From Ascaphus truei (Eukaryota; Chordata; Amphibia; Anura; Ascaphidae): DNA of 64,000 bases. The stretch is from positions 52,126,984-52,190,983 of the forward strand of contig CM071570.1 in assembly GCA_036426205.1 (NCBI GenBank), in the 5' to 3' direction. A program made the translations under genes and the position numbers. The notes below the pieces were generated by a model. It had not been told where the DNA came from. It searched no databases and saw only the letters and a program-made list of their open reading frames with translations. Numbering within the stretch: position 1 is the stretch's first letter; each line of letters begins with the position of its first letter. Shown here one piece after another: positions 23,150-34,869 of this stretch.

Positions 23150-23702
23150 CCAGATGTTGGTCCGGAAAAACGAGACAGCACACAGCCAGGGAAATCCAGA
23201 AACACTGTATTCAGAAGAAATACATGGCACTGCATCCAACGTTTCGGTCATCTAAGTGTGACCTTCCTCAGGGGAGTGCAGTGAATGAGTGCCAGTGAAC
23301 CACCTTATAAACCCACATAAATCAATAAACAATCACACTCACCCGTGTGGGGACCCAGGAACCAGCGAAAACCGTGCTGATGTGTTCTCTGTGGACCGCA
23401 GCCCCATGCAGGAACGCACCGCCATCTTGTAAATTTGCATATTATTTGATGATGTACGGATGCCTGCAATGATCAAGACACACCACCAGGACGCGGTGCG
23501 CATGCGTCCCGCCCGTAATATCCAGGCTCACCTCGCGCTCATCACTGCGCATGCTCCAAGTGTCCGTCAACCCCAGTCCTAGCCAGCTCACGTCACGCAC
23601 GATATCAGATATAGGCGCGCCTGCGACGACTGAGTAATTACTGCCCTGACTGTTTATACCACTGCGCATGCTCATCTTAGCCAAACGCAACGTTATATGT
23701 AT
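23150..23702 (-). mobile_element. PLE terminal-repeat fragment
   Basis: Carries a hammerhead-like motif on the minus strand (23228-23283) and ends against a solo LTR at 23703. No coding sequence is seen. Confidence 0.55.
23228..23283 (-). ncRNA. hammerhead ribozyme-like motif with looped helix I
   Basis: On the minus strand: CTGAGGA, an extra A, a perfect five-pair stem GGTCA/TGACC with an 8-base loop, GAAA, ACGT and T (GUU). Helix I has two inner C-G pairs, a small internal loop, then a perfect 7-bp CACTGCA/TGCAGTG. Internal loops in helix I are typical of natural hammerheads, where they contact loop II. Confidence 0.75.
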
Positions 23703-24329
23703 TGTGACAGAAACCAGGGTATGTTGATAAATTCCATATATAGGGCTCCCAGGATACTGAACAATTTCTATCCTGTTTAGGCTGTAAAGTGCAGCCTCAG
23801 AATGCATGCACTCCATCCCACAGTTTGGCAAGTGCTGGAACTGAGGGGTGAGGGATCCAGACCAGAGTTTGTCTGCTGCCTGATTTCTGTCACCTGTCCT
23901 GCTAGTTAGAGATCAGGTATTTAAGGCTGATTTCCTGGTTCCTCTCCCCTCCCCAAGAGCCTGGAGGCAGGAAGGCTGCTGGAAGCAGAGAGGGGAAACG
24001 CCTCTCACCAAACAGGTTAAATCATTCTGTTCCTTTTGTCTAAAACTGCAAAGTTCCTTATTTTTGTTGTTGGAACTGGATAAGCCAGTACAACCCCAGT
24101 CAGGGAAAACCTTAGTTAAGTTATTGCTCAGACGAGCAGGGTTTTTGTTTGCTTATGTATTATTTTGAATTCGTTGTGTTGTGGCATCTCACTGCCTGGG
24201 ACTGAATAAACCAGGCAATAGCCTGTTTAAAGGAACAGCACGTTACGCCTCGTCATTTAACCTACCTAAAAGACCGTGTTCTAACAGTCCGGACAGACGG
24301 CGGAGCCTCAGAGTAAGCCGTTTGTCACA
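23703..24329 (+). mobile_element. solo LTR (probable Ty3/gypsy-type)
   Basis: Begins TGTGACAGAAACC and ends CCGTTTGTCACA, giving TGTGACA/TGTCACA ends. An AATAAA signal (about 24206) lies about 125 bp before the end, as in an R region. No internal coding region follows. The flanking tetranucleotides are GTAT and ATAT, an imperfect duplication next to a TA microsatellite. Confidence 0.65.
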
Positions 24330-24406
24330 ATATATATATATATCGGTGGTATCTGTATGTATGTATTCTGAGCTGAGTTCAGAGTCCATTACAGCCCAGT
24401 GTGCAG

Positions 24407-24633
24407 AGTTCACAGAGAGATCCTGCCTCAGAGAAGGAAGCTCCTACGGAGATCCCGCCGAGATGCCAATAGGAGAACACTACATAGCGCAATCGCGATC
24501 GCACTACGGACGTAAATATATATAATTACGCCTGAGTGCGATCGCGATTGCGCTATGTTTGTTCTCTATGGCATCTCGCGGGATCCCGTAGGAGCTTCCT
24601 TCTCTGAGGCAGGATCTCTCTGTGAACTCTATA
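24407..24633. repeat. palindrome with about 100-bp arms
   Basis: The left arm runs from GAGTTCACAGAGAGATCCTG to ATCGCGATCGCACTACG, and the right arm is its near-perfect inverse. The spacer is about 20 bp (TA-rich). Probably a nonautonomous foldback element; the termini are not assigned. Confidence 0.8.
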
Positions 24634-24656
24634 TTATATTATAATATAGATATATA

Positions 24657-25194
24657 GATCACATTGCCCATTAAAATAGCACTAAATAGTGTATTTTCTC
24701 TTTCTCCTTATTCCCTATATGCTCCCCCAGTATATTTTACTGTTTTGTTTTTCATCTTGAGCACACCAGGTTGGAGTTTTTGCAAACAGATACAGCAGCT
24801 GTGTGAAAGAACGTTTGAACACAGGAGCAGAGCGGATTCCAGGTTCTCTGCAACTCGTCAGAAAGTTAACAATAATAACAACAACTTTTTCATGTAGCAC
24901 TTTTCTCCCAATGGGACGTAAAGCACTTCACAATTACAATATAGCGCACGGTACGCAGCACTGTACATAAGATTTTTACGGACTATGTGTTTTTGGTGCG
25001 TGACGTACAGGGAGATAAAGTGATTTGCCCAAAGTCACAAGGAGCTGACACTGGGATTTGAACCGGGCTCCATTCAAACTCAGTGTAATTGCCACTCCTT
25101 CATCCTGTATATAAAATATACTGGGGGAGCATATAGGGAATAAGGAGAAAGAGAAAATACACAATTTAAGTGCAGATGTATGGGCAATGTGATC
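24657..25194. repeat. inverted repeat flanking a SINE-like sequence
   Basis: The left arm CACATTGCCCATTAAAATAG ... TGCTCCCCCAGTATATT (24657-24742) is inverted at 25110-25194. The spacer holds a tRNA-derived SINE-like repeat on the minus strand. Confidence 0.8.
24885..25100 (-). mobile_element. MIR/CORE-like SINE, copy 1
   Basis: The minus strand contains GGTTCAAATCCCAGTG (a pol III B-box-like element), followed by CTTGTGACTTTGGGCAAATC and ATCTCCCTGT. This is the order found in tRNA-derived SINEs with an L2-like tail, as in MIR. The copy is old and diverged. Confidence 0.6.
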
Positions 25195-25632
25195 TGGCAT
25201 ATGCTGTAGTCTTGGCTCGTATGTTCAGTCTACTCACAAGATTTAGATGAATAAAGTGCAGTTTGCAGTTAGGGCTGCTACCTGTGTGGAATGAATGTAG
25301 TCAGGATCTCCCTCAAAGGCGCACTCAGTGATATGATGGTATATATAGGAGAGATGAGAGAACACTACATAGCGCGATCAGGCTGAACAGAATCTTTATG
25401 TAAAAAGGTATAAAAGTGCGCACTTACAATGTGCAAGATTAAAACAAGCATTTGTCACATAATTTGTGAAAAGTGAAGGGTCACTGCACTGCTCACCGCC
25501 TCCCCTGGATCCTCCAAGCCTCCCTCGCTTGCAGTCTGCTGTCGGAGCTTGTCTCGGTGCGCCCGTCAAAGCGTGTGACGTCACGGCTGCTCGGCTGGTG
25601 AACTACGGATCGCCTTCAGGATCAAAAAGATA

Positions 25633-25689
25633 CCACTCTTCGCGTTTCGCCCAGTCTGGATAGACTGTATCCGGCTTCGTCAGGAGTGT
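25633..25689 (-). ncRNA. hammerhead-like motif, cleavage base mutated
   Basis: On the minus strand: CTGACGA, an extra A, a stem beginning GCC and closing GGC with a long loop, GAAA, ACGCG then A where the consensus has U. Helix I CACTC/GAGTG pairs perfectly. Loss of U16.1 should prevent normal cleavage. The surrounding 25200-25740 is probably a PLE terminal repeat. Confidence 0.6.
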
Positions 25690-25797
25690 ATATGCTGTGG
25701 TAAATGGATCCTCTATATACTTTCATGTATCAATTAGGCAATTAACTAGAATAATTTAATCAGTCCTAATGGCGCAGGTATCTACTTATCTACTATC

Positions 25798-26200
25798 GTG
25801 GGAACCAATTCCACACTGATTGGCTGAAATACCTTGTGACACAGCGGCCATCTTGGATTTAGTAACGTCATGTTAAAGGGAATGATGCCAGCCAATCAGA
25901 ATGGTTGTGCTTAATTTGCCTTTAAGATGACGTCACTAAATCCAAGATGGCCGATGTCACAAGGTATTTCAGCCAGAGTGTGGAATTGGTTCCCACGATC
26001 TGATTGGCTGAAATACCATGTGACGCCGACTTCGTGACGTCATCTTAAAGGCAAATGAAACACAGCCATTCTGATTGGCTGGCATCATTCCCTTTAAGTG
26101 ACGTCATGTAAAAAAAAAGTCGGAACATGGTTTTAACAGCCAATCAGGTGGCTGTTAACCATTTGGAGGCTAAATGTGACGTCACAAGCCCTATTTAAGG
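25798..26200. promoter_or_regulatory. CRE/CCAAT-rich inverted-repeat cluster
   Basis: Four TGACGTCA octamers (25928, 26035, 26099, 26177) and several ATTGGCTG or CCAATCA boxes lie within 400 bp. They are arranged as partly overlapping inverted copies: TTGGATTTAGTAACGTCA is inverted at 25929-25950, and ATCATTCCCTTTAAGTGACG at 26080-26103 inverts AACGTCATGTTAAAGGGAAT. The boxes are known binding sites for CREB/ATF and NF-Y. Regulatory activity is inference only; this is probably transposon sequence. Confidence 0.4.
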
Positions 26201-26825
26201 CTGTGACGCCTCATTTGAGCCCAAGAAGACGACGAGACAACATCGGTTGGGATCTACCATGGGGCTTTTTGGATTACAACAAGAAGATAGAAGATTAAGA
26301 AGATCAAGAAATGGTTACAGATGAAGATAGAAGGTGATTAAAGAAAGAAAAAAGAAGATTTGGGTACCTGATCAGGATCTTCATGGCGGATGGCATCGGA
26401 TGCTGTTGGAGGGCTTCAAGGTACGTCAGCTTCCTATTACCCCGGGAGTCGGAGGGCCACCGCTTCTAATGGTAAGTAATATATTGAATGTTTGTAAATG
26501 TCTCTTTTTACAGGTTTATTCATTGGATGTGTTTTTGATTTTTTGGGGGAGGCACATTGACTGATAATATATAAATCTGTACCACTTTAGGGTACAGATT
26601 AATACATTATTATGACAATATTTGGGGGGCATTTCTCGCTTGGTATTGCTGTTGCTTTTTTTCATTTCAGTTTATTATGTGGATGTGATTTTTGTTTTTT
26701 CATGCTTTATGCTAATAAAAGGTTTGCGATTGGTGTTCGTTTGTAGTTAATGTTGTATTATGTTAGCTAATGCATTTTATGGTTATTTCAGATATTGTTA
26801 GAATTTCTTTCTTTGTATTTTAATG

Positions 26826-27636
26826 TGTAACGGATTTTCTGGCTAAGGCTGACCCCCCCCCAATCTCACATTGGCCCCTGTGGTCTAACCAGTCCCCATT
26901 ACATGGTCGTGTCTGGTGGTGCACCTGTTGGCAACAGGACTCCTGAGTCTCCCGCATGATGTTGTGTGGGGATTGCCAACCCAGACAGGCAGCTGAGGTA
27001 GTGTGCTAGAGTCCTACCTACATACAGTGCAGCGCCTCCACCTCATCAGGATCTCTGCGTCCGCAAAGAGATGGTTCTGATGAGGAACTCCTTCTTGGTG
27101 GTGCCTTCCGCTGTGGAGTAACTTCACACTCACACATTGGGGTTCTTGTGAACAAGGGCATCTTTATTGATGGTATAGGCAGACTGCCCCTTGCAGCAAA
27201 CAGCTTAGCCGGTCATTTCTCTGCTGCACTTCATTAGGAAGGTTCCTTCTCCTCTAAATGGAGTTGCTTTCCACCTCTCCCCTCAGGGAGATTCACCAGC
27301 TTGTCTCTCTTGAGCTGCCCAGACTCACAGCTATTGCATCAGCCTCTGCAACACTGTTGCAGACCTCCACATGACTCTCCTGAACAGAGTCAAAACACCA
27401 ACAGACTGAACTGCTAACTTTAGGCAGTGCTGTGTCTTATATCACCTCCAGGAAACAGACACCCTCTGTGTCACGAATCGTGGACACACAGCATGTTGTC
27501 ACTTCCTTTGGGACATATGGCACCTCACCAGGGTTTGAGGGCAAACCTCCATGATTGTTACTGGCAACCCTGCATACTTACCAGGATTACTGCCAGCATG
27601 AAAGAGATATGTACACCAATTTTATACATGGCTACA
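26826..27636 (-). mobile_element. solo LTR with 4-bp duplication
   Basis: The 811-bp unit begins TGTAACGG and ends GGCTACA and is flanked by AATG at 26822-26825 and 27637-27640. The minus strand carries an AATAAA polyadenylation signal (complement at about 27170), so the LTR points left. No internal region is present. A 4-bp duplication is usual for some LTR retrotransposons and retroviruses. Confidence 0.8.
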
Positions 27637-27949
27637 AATGTTTACATTCATTAATGTTGTAGTAATTAATTGTTTTGATTGGTTAGTGTTACTATTCATT
27701 TTGAGTTGGTTTAGGAATTAATTGGGTTGATTGGTTAATGGTTTAATTAATTCTTTGTTGATGTTGTTATTGCTTGTATTGATTGGGTTAGCTGGCTACT
27801 GTTTTTATTTAGTGAAGTGTGGTTTTTTGGAGTTTAGTTATGTTTTATTATTGTGTGTCTTGTGTATTAATGTATTGTAATTAGGGTGCCCATTGAGTGC
27901 TATAGTGGCTTATCATGCCCATATTAATATTATATGGGTATGATGTACC

Positions 27950-28740
27950 ACTATAATGGGTACAGGGTGGGTATAGTCAGTCCGGGGTGGGTGCTTAGGC
28001 TTCACGGATGGGTGAAGGGGGTATTAGCCCTAAGGATGGGTGTCTAGACCTTGCGGGTGGGTAGCGGTTGGGTTAACCCCTTTATTACCTTAGCGGTATA
28101 AACCGCTAAGGTAATGAAGGGGTTAAGTCCCCCGCAACCCCCCCGCAAGGTCTAAACAGCCACTAAGGGCCAAATTCCCCCTTCACCCATCCTTGCTAGC
28201 CACAGTAAGCCTGGCATGGGTGTTTAACCCCTTCATTGTCTTAGCGGTTAGCCGCTAAGGTAATGAAGTTGCTGTAAATGCATTTTTCCTGCATCGGATG
28301 CATGCCGGGGGGCTCCGGAGCTGCTATTAATGGCTATCAGCTCCGGAGACCCCTGGCATCAATCCGAGGCAGGAAAAGGGCCTGATTTTTTCTAAGTCCT
28401 GACACATCGCAGCTCATCGAGGCATCTCCCCACCAATCTACCCAAATGTTGTGGTGTATTGGATTTGGGGAGAAGAACGCCTTTTAGGGCTGCGATAGGC
28501 CTCGACAGCCGTCTCGCGGGCATCTGAATCGCGCGAGTTTATGATCCTTCCGAAAATGGTCGATAAGCAGCTGACCGCTGCTCAATTGGCGATTTTCTTT
28601 GGATCATAAAATTTTGCGTCGATACAGGCCGTTATCGAGCACTTATCAGGGCTTTCTGAATACGAGTAGCCATTTTGGTCGATAAGTGCTCAATAAGGGC
28701 CTTATCGAGGCTTTCTGAATGAGGCCCACTGACTTATATA
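27950..28740. repeat. cluster of nested palindromes
   Basis: Several foldbacks are stacked. 28073-28097 pairs with 28102-28126 (25-bp arms, 4-base loop, one mismatch). A similar unit lies at about 28232-28268. 28283-28326 pairs with 28338-28378. The GGATGGGTGAAGGGGG block near 28005 is inverted near 28183-28200. The end AGGCTTTCTGAATGAGGCCC is a MITE-like terminus. No coding sequence. Confidence 0.75.
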
Positions 28741-30705
28741 CTGTTTAGAGGCCTGGGTTCAAAAAGAAGCATCTCTCTATACTATGCAAACTCCAGTCAA
28801 CTATGGGTTGCGATGACAGATATACGACTAATCTTTTACATTTTTCTGTGGGAGTCCTCAGCATTGATTGTGTATATACACAGTGTTGATGTGTATAGTA
28901 AGAGAAACACGATTAGACCTACTGTATTCACACATTTTTAGAAGATTTCTTATATACCTGCTGCATGAACTGGCTCATAGAACCAGCTGGTACACTTGAC
29001 ACATTAGTGAACTATTCTAGTTTGCCTATAAATAAAAGATAAATATGCTGCATCACCACCCTAACTAGCCAATGAAATAGGTTATCATGGACTCCTGATT
29101 GCTTATGGTTTAACTAAGACTGAACATATGTATAAGGTACAAAGGTTAAGCAAAGTCAATTGACCAGATTACTGCAAGAGCACAAATTTGCATCATCCCA
29201 ACATGAAAAATTCACTGCCATAGGGACAGAGAAAGTCTACATCAATCAAAAGAAGCAAATTCAAATCAGTGTAATCAGGAATGATTACCCTTTTTAAAAT
29301 GTAAGTTTACATGCACAAAGGCTTCTGTTAGGGATTTAGGGAGGAACTCTGGTTCTCACACCCCACTTGCTGTCATACAAGATAAAGTAATTTGCATTTT
29401 GGTTAAATGTTGAAATGATGTAATCAAAAATAATATATGCAAAGAGCTAGAAAGGTGATAACAATGCATGGTAGAAAAACAAACAAACCCGAACCAGAGC
29501 CCTGAGCAGATATGTCAATCTGCGGATAATAAAGCACCCAGGAATAGGTTTAGTGCAGTAGCGATGGCATACATCTCTCAGATAGAGCTGGATATATTTA
29601 ACATAGGACTACAGATGATACAACAACATATGCTAAACAAGAAACACTAAGGACCTGCCAAAAAAGTGAAACAACTCCTAAATGTCCAAGCAACTGGTAT
29701 CGCTAGAAACAAAATTGCACACTTCAGCTAGAGGTTTGTGCACGCACAAAGGGAGATCAGCTGCCGTCTGGAAATCCAAAAGGACCCCCTTTTGTTTGTG
29801 ATATTGTACTATTCTAGCGAGGTTTCAGAGTACACATACAGTATAATGGGCATGTCGAGTTTGTGCTGTGAATAGGAATCTGAAGAGCTGCAAAAGATAA
29901 TGGACTGGGGAAGTCTTTTGTTACAGATTTTGATGAATATATTCAAGTACACAGATTGGAAAAAGGGGAAAAGTTTAAATAACAATAATTAAAACAATAC
30001 CTAAAAACAATACATTAATCTAACATGGTTAAGGGTTCTATGTATCAAGGAAGTGGTCTGCGCTGACGCAGGTGCATGTAAAAAAAATAGCCTTTTTTAC
30101 CTGCTTCAAGGGCAAGTGACATTACCACTGAGCGACTTCTTTTTTGCTTAAACAATTAGCAGTTTGTTGAAAAGAAGTCCAATGCTACTTCCTACCGCAT
30201 TGCTACTTTCAAAAAGGTGTTTAATGACAATGCACTTCAACTCTGAAACTGCACAGATTAAGTCTAATTAAAGAAGTCTTTTAGAACCTTTCTCCTGCAA
30301 GATATAATTTTGCAATTGCTCTCCCTAAATCACAATCAGAAACCACCGGATACTGTTCTACAGCAGGAGCTGCTCCTGTACTAGTCAGTAAAGGGAGAAA
30401 GAAGGTCAGTGGAGTTGTCTCCTAAAATATTTTTACTACAGTACACTATGCAAGTATTATTTTAGTTTCTGACTTTTTTCCATTTTGGAGGGGAATCACA
30501 AACACTTTATTTCATGTTTAGGCATTGCTTTAAACCAATAATCAATAAAAAGATTGGAGGAGATTTTAAACTAGGAAGAAGTGGGGGGAGACAAGAAACA
30601 GATAATGAACTGGACAGAATAGATCCAGATGCAGCCACCAAGATTCAATCACATCTCGGTGTAAAAACCGCAAGATGCCGTCAGTACCTCGTGAGGTGAA
30701 CCGCA
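28741..30705. other. unannotated intronic sequence
   Basis: About 2 kb of AT-rich DNA with no recognised gene, RNA or repeat family. Small ORFs at 29468 and 30514 show no known motif. Confidence 0.4.
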
Positions 30706-30760
30706 GCAGACTAATGGCCCAGCGGATTAACACAGCAGGGGTCCCTGCTGTGTGAATCCT
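30706..30760. repeat. fragment of the palindromic element at 45222
   Basis: Shares ACTAATGGCCCAGCGGATTA and CAGCAGGGGTCCCTGCTGTG with the arms at 45280-45360. Confidence 0.6.
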
Positions 30761-30783
30761 ACCGGGTTCTACCTGTCTGTAAA

Positions 30784-31161
30784 GGCTGCGTCCATAGAGG
30801 GGGGAGCAGTGCTGAACCGCGCTGAGGCTCGCCTTCTGAAGCCTGTGCGATTTCATGCACATGCAGGCGAGCCAGCGGGCGCGATCGGGAGGCGGGGCAG
30901 TGACGTCGCTGGGCCAATAGCCAGCGATGCACTGACGTCAACGTCACGGCGCCATGACATTGACGCTGCTTTGCGCTGATTGGATGTTTTCAGCCGACAG
31001 CGCGCTGAAAAACAGCTTGGCTGTCAGCTGAAAAATCCAACTCCTCAGCACGCCTGCGGACGCTCGCGTGAGCCCTCTCTCAAGACATCCTCATTGAGGA
31101 TGCCGGGGCTCAGCACGGAGTGTCCGCACGGCTCAGCGCTGCTTGTCCTATGGACGCAGCC
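30784..31161. mobile_element. Harbinger-like MITE, second member
   Basis: Ends GGCTGCGTCCATAG and CTATGGACGCAGCC are perfect inverted repeats. TAA follows on the right (31162-31164) and TAAA precedes on the left, so the duplication is nearly clean. CpG-rich interior with a TGACGTCA at 30933. No transposase. Confidence 0.75.
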
Positions 31162-31960
31162 TAAGAAATGCGCAGTAAGAGACAGACTGAATCAATCACT
31201 CTACTTCACTACAAATTACATTTAAACTATACATTGGTTAATTACTATTTTAATATTAAATGTAATTCAATCATTTATACCAGGGGAGCGCAAACTTTTT
31301 TCCCTGCGCCCCCTGCCGGCAGTTCCCCTCTCTCCGTGCCCCCCCCCTCCTCTTACCTCGGCTCCGGCGCCATAACGTCATGTTGTCATGGCAACGCGTC
31401 TAAGAAGCCGCCGGAGCCAAGGTAAGTGAGGTTTACAGAGGCCTTCGCCGCTTCCCTGGCACTTTAATGATATGAACCTCTAATCTTAAATTGGATGAAA
31501 TATAGTTCAGAATAGGGTCTATTACAGTGCTCCCATCAGAGAGAGGTGGATCTCTGATATGCCATTTTAACTAGAAGAAATGTGTGAGACCAACACAACT
31601 TTTTTGTTTAGAGTTCATTTTTCAATATTGGTTACATCATTATTTGTATTTCTTTATTTCATATTTCCACGTGACCAACAAGCGCTCCTCTTATCTGGAA
31701 GACGACAAATATGGATATGGCCTGAAGACAAAATGTTCCCATCCTCTCCAGGGGCTCGCTGGCAAATCTTAAACTCAAGGGCCAGCAGAACCAACCAAAT
31801 ATATTGCTGCCCACACACAAATACCCTATAAAGCATGCATGTTTACCAGCCGCACTATATAAACAAATGTACAATACATTCATCATACATACAATCTCAA
31901 AGTGTCTAGAAATCGTGTATACAAACTCTATACACACACCAAAATATCCACCCCTTTATA

Positions 31961-31981
31961 GATATAGATATAGATATAGAG

Positions 31982-32024
<43 letters not shown>

Positions 32025-32140
32025 ACACACGACAAACACAACACACACACACACAACCACAACACACACCCACAAAATTCAACCCTGACACCCCCCATAT
32101 ATAGAAACATACACACACAAACACCAAATTAACTCCACCC

Positions 32141-32197
<57 letters not shown>

Positions 32198-32255
32198 CAT
32201 ACATACATATATACATATATACATATATATGTACATACACACACACACTAGACAC
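31961..32255. repeat. compound microsatellite (GATA, TA, CA, CATA)
   Basis: GATATA units, (CA)n, then a 46-bp (TA)n at about 32143-32190, followed by CATA units. The tyrosine/isoleucine-rich ORFs on both strands come from this repeat. Confidence 0.9.
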
Positions 32256-32329
32256 TAACAAAATTAACCCCAACACCTCATATATATACACACCAAATAA
32301 ACACCCATACGTACATACATTAAACTAAC

Positions 32330-34430
32330 CCCACATACCCACCCGCCTTACCTGGATCAAGGTAGCAAGAAGGCCAGGTGCAGAGCGTCCATCTGAGAAC
32401 CAGGATGTGCAGCAACCTGTCAGTTACACAGGCTACCCTGCATGGAAGGGGATGGGGTGTCCGGTCTGCACCTCCTACCTGCTACCAAAAGGAAATAGCG
32501 AGCCAAGGCAGAACTGGGAAGGGGTGGCACCAAGGTAGAGTATGTGCCACTGACTCTGTAGATCAGCCATAAGGATTGAACCTTAAACAATTCAATTCAC
32601 TCTTACTGTAGTTCTGATGATTATCTTGTCCCCTGGCAATCCTTTTCTCACTTCCGTCCACACTGACGCTACAGTGGCCATCTTGAGTTCTAGCATCCTG
32701 CCTCTAAAAAGGCAGGACTTCAACCAGGAAGGTGCAAGAGCATGGTTTCAGTTTTGTCCCTGTTCGACTCCAATGTTCCTGTCTGTTTGCACACAACCTT
32801 GATCTCTGTCTGTGACCCCCAACCTTGTACCTCTGCCACCTGCCTTGACCACAACCTTACACCTCTGCCTTGATTCTAGCCTGTGGCCCCCGACTACTCT
32901 TTACTCTATTCAGGTCTCTTTCTCATGGTCCAGGTCGGTGATTTAATATCCTACCTCAGCCCTGCAGACTTCCTGTTTTGAGATGAGCCTCGTCACAATA
33001 GTAACAGACAGAGGAGAGACGGTACATTTGACAACTAGGTTTAATAGGTTCCATTAGCCATAATGGTCATGGAACTATATGCCTGGGGAATCACTTTTAT
33101 TTGCACAATAAATGCCGGCTTATAGAATGTATGCTTGTGAGACACACTGCATCATAAGATGCGATTTGCTGTAAATGCTTTGCGGAGGAGGCTCCTGTTT
33201 TAGAACAAGTGAGTAAACATAGGAATCTACGAGTCACATAGAAACGCAGCATTAAATGACAGGACTGTGGGAGGATGCATATGGATCTGAATCACAGAGC
33301 AGATGTGAATACATTTGTAATGAACATGGCAGAAAGTATTAAGGATTTTAATCAATCTGGCATACAAGATGTTAATGTTAAGTGTCAAATTGTCTTAAAA
33401 ATACAAGAATTGTATTTACGGCAGGTCAAACCACTGACCAGGACAAGTTTGATGTGTTTTAAAGGACTGAGGGTATCTGGGGTCAGCACATGCGTTTACA
33501 AGTGGGATTGAAATGGCGTCGCAAGTCTTCCCTGACAGAGGGAAATAAACAGAAACCTTTTAAATGCACCTTGAAAGGCATTCCTTTGGGTGATCTCTGA
33601 AATATCAAGGGGGGGGGGGCAAAGATGAGAGTCCAAAAGTGTGTAAGTTTACTAAGTGTGAAATTTCCTGGGTCTGACAGCGTTTCACAAGAATAACGAC
33701 TATATATTTGTAACAGTTGCGATTACCCAAATCAAATGATGCCAAACACTTCATTATTAGGAGATGCAAGGACAGATATCTGTTCTCATGCAAAAGTTGA
33801 AGTTAAGGTGTCATGTTTCATATCCAGGCGTACATATTACGTACACAGACGCAACAGTTAAGGTGGAGTTTATCCAAGTATTATAGAAACAAAGTTATGA
33901 AGTATTTTGTATATTGAGGCAAAGTTTAAAAGTTCAAAGAAAGGTTTTGTTTTTTTCCCTTCGGTTGTAAAACTGTCATGAGGGCTGATTGATGAAAAGG
34001 GGTGGGTGTAGGACACACCCACAAAGTATGTTGCAATGAACTAGGTTTTAGAATATAAATCCTGCACCTGGGATTATGAATTAGATATCAACTAAGGAAA
34101 AATACCTGATCAATGTTATACGCAAGTTATATTCTGTTTGTTTGATCCTTTTATTTTAAGAAACGGTCTGCATTTTATACTGGAGGTTCTTGTAATCTTT
34201 TTTTTCTGTAACCTAAGCACTGTACTTTTTGTATATTAATCTAAACTTTAATAAGTAATGACTTTGGGCTCTGATTGAACACTGGCATGCTTGGTAGGGA
34301 GTTAAAATTTTCGGACACTTTTTTTCTACAACAGATCTTTGTGTGTTAAGTGCAGTTTTCATCGTAAACAGAGACCAAAAGCTATAAGTAAATGTTTTAA
34401 CCCTTTGGTGGTGGTGAGTTAAGATATATA
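32330..34430. other. unannotated intronic sequence
   Basis: About 2.1 kb without a recognised gene. The part at 32620-33000 is pyrimidine-rich, ends GCCTCGTCACAATAG and could be a degraded LTR, but no inverted ends or duplication can be shown. A (G)n run is at 33608-33619. Confidence 0.35.
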
Positions 34431-34436
34431 TTGTGA

Positions 34437-34680
34437 AGGACTGAGGGTAGATATTACTCATTTGAGGTACCTTGCGTAAGAGAAAAGTGAGCCAGCTAGG
34501 TAACTGTGAACCCTCGTCACATATATAAGTGATGCTCACTGGTGTGCCGTTTGTGACAAATGTGACGGATTGAGTGGAGATATTATTCATTTAAGGGACC
34601 TTGCGAGGTGAAGATTGGATCAGCTAGACAGCTGTGTGCATTAACTCTTGTCACATGCTCACGTGTGCCGTACGTGACAA
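34437..34680. repeat. two-copy tandem repeat, about 122 bp
   Basis: GACTGAGGGTAGATATTACTC and its variant GATTGAGTGGAGATATTATT begin the two copies. Both end with GTGTGCCGTTTGTGACAA-like sequence. They lie just upstream of PLE-C. Confidence 0.75.
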
Positions 34681-34869
34681 TATCTTTAATATATAAAATC
34701 GAATGGTTGGTACTAGCTGCGGTGAATCTGATTGGCCAGAGGCTGAGGACCAATCAGATTGGTGGGTCTGACGTCACCCAACTGCCACTCTCTTCCCCCT
34801 CGGCCACACACACACATCCGTCCACTCACCTCCCCCACTCACCTCCTCCCTCCCCGGCGCTCCACTCAC

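Noticed and set aside
25040..25065. tRNA gene suggested by the B-box-like sequence
   Set aside because: No cloverleaf or A box at proper spacing; a matching copy at 60836 shows that it is a SINE.
31804..32328. Y/I-rich and T/H-rich ORFs
   Set aside because: Microsatellite translations on both strands.
32620..33000. Possible degraded LTR ending GTCACA
   Set aside because: No matching start, polyadenylation signal or flanking duplication found, so it is listed only as unannotated sequence.
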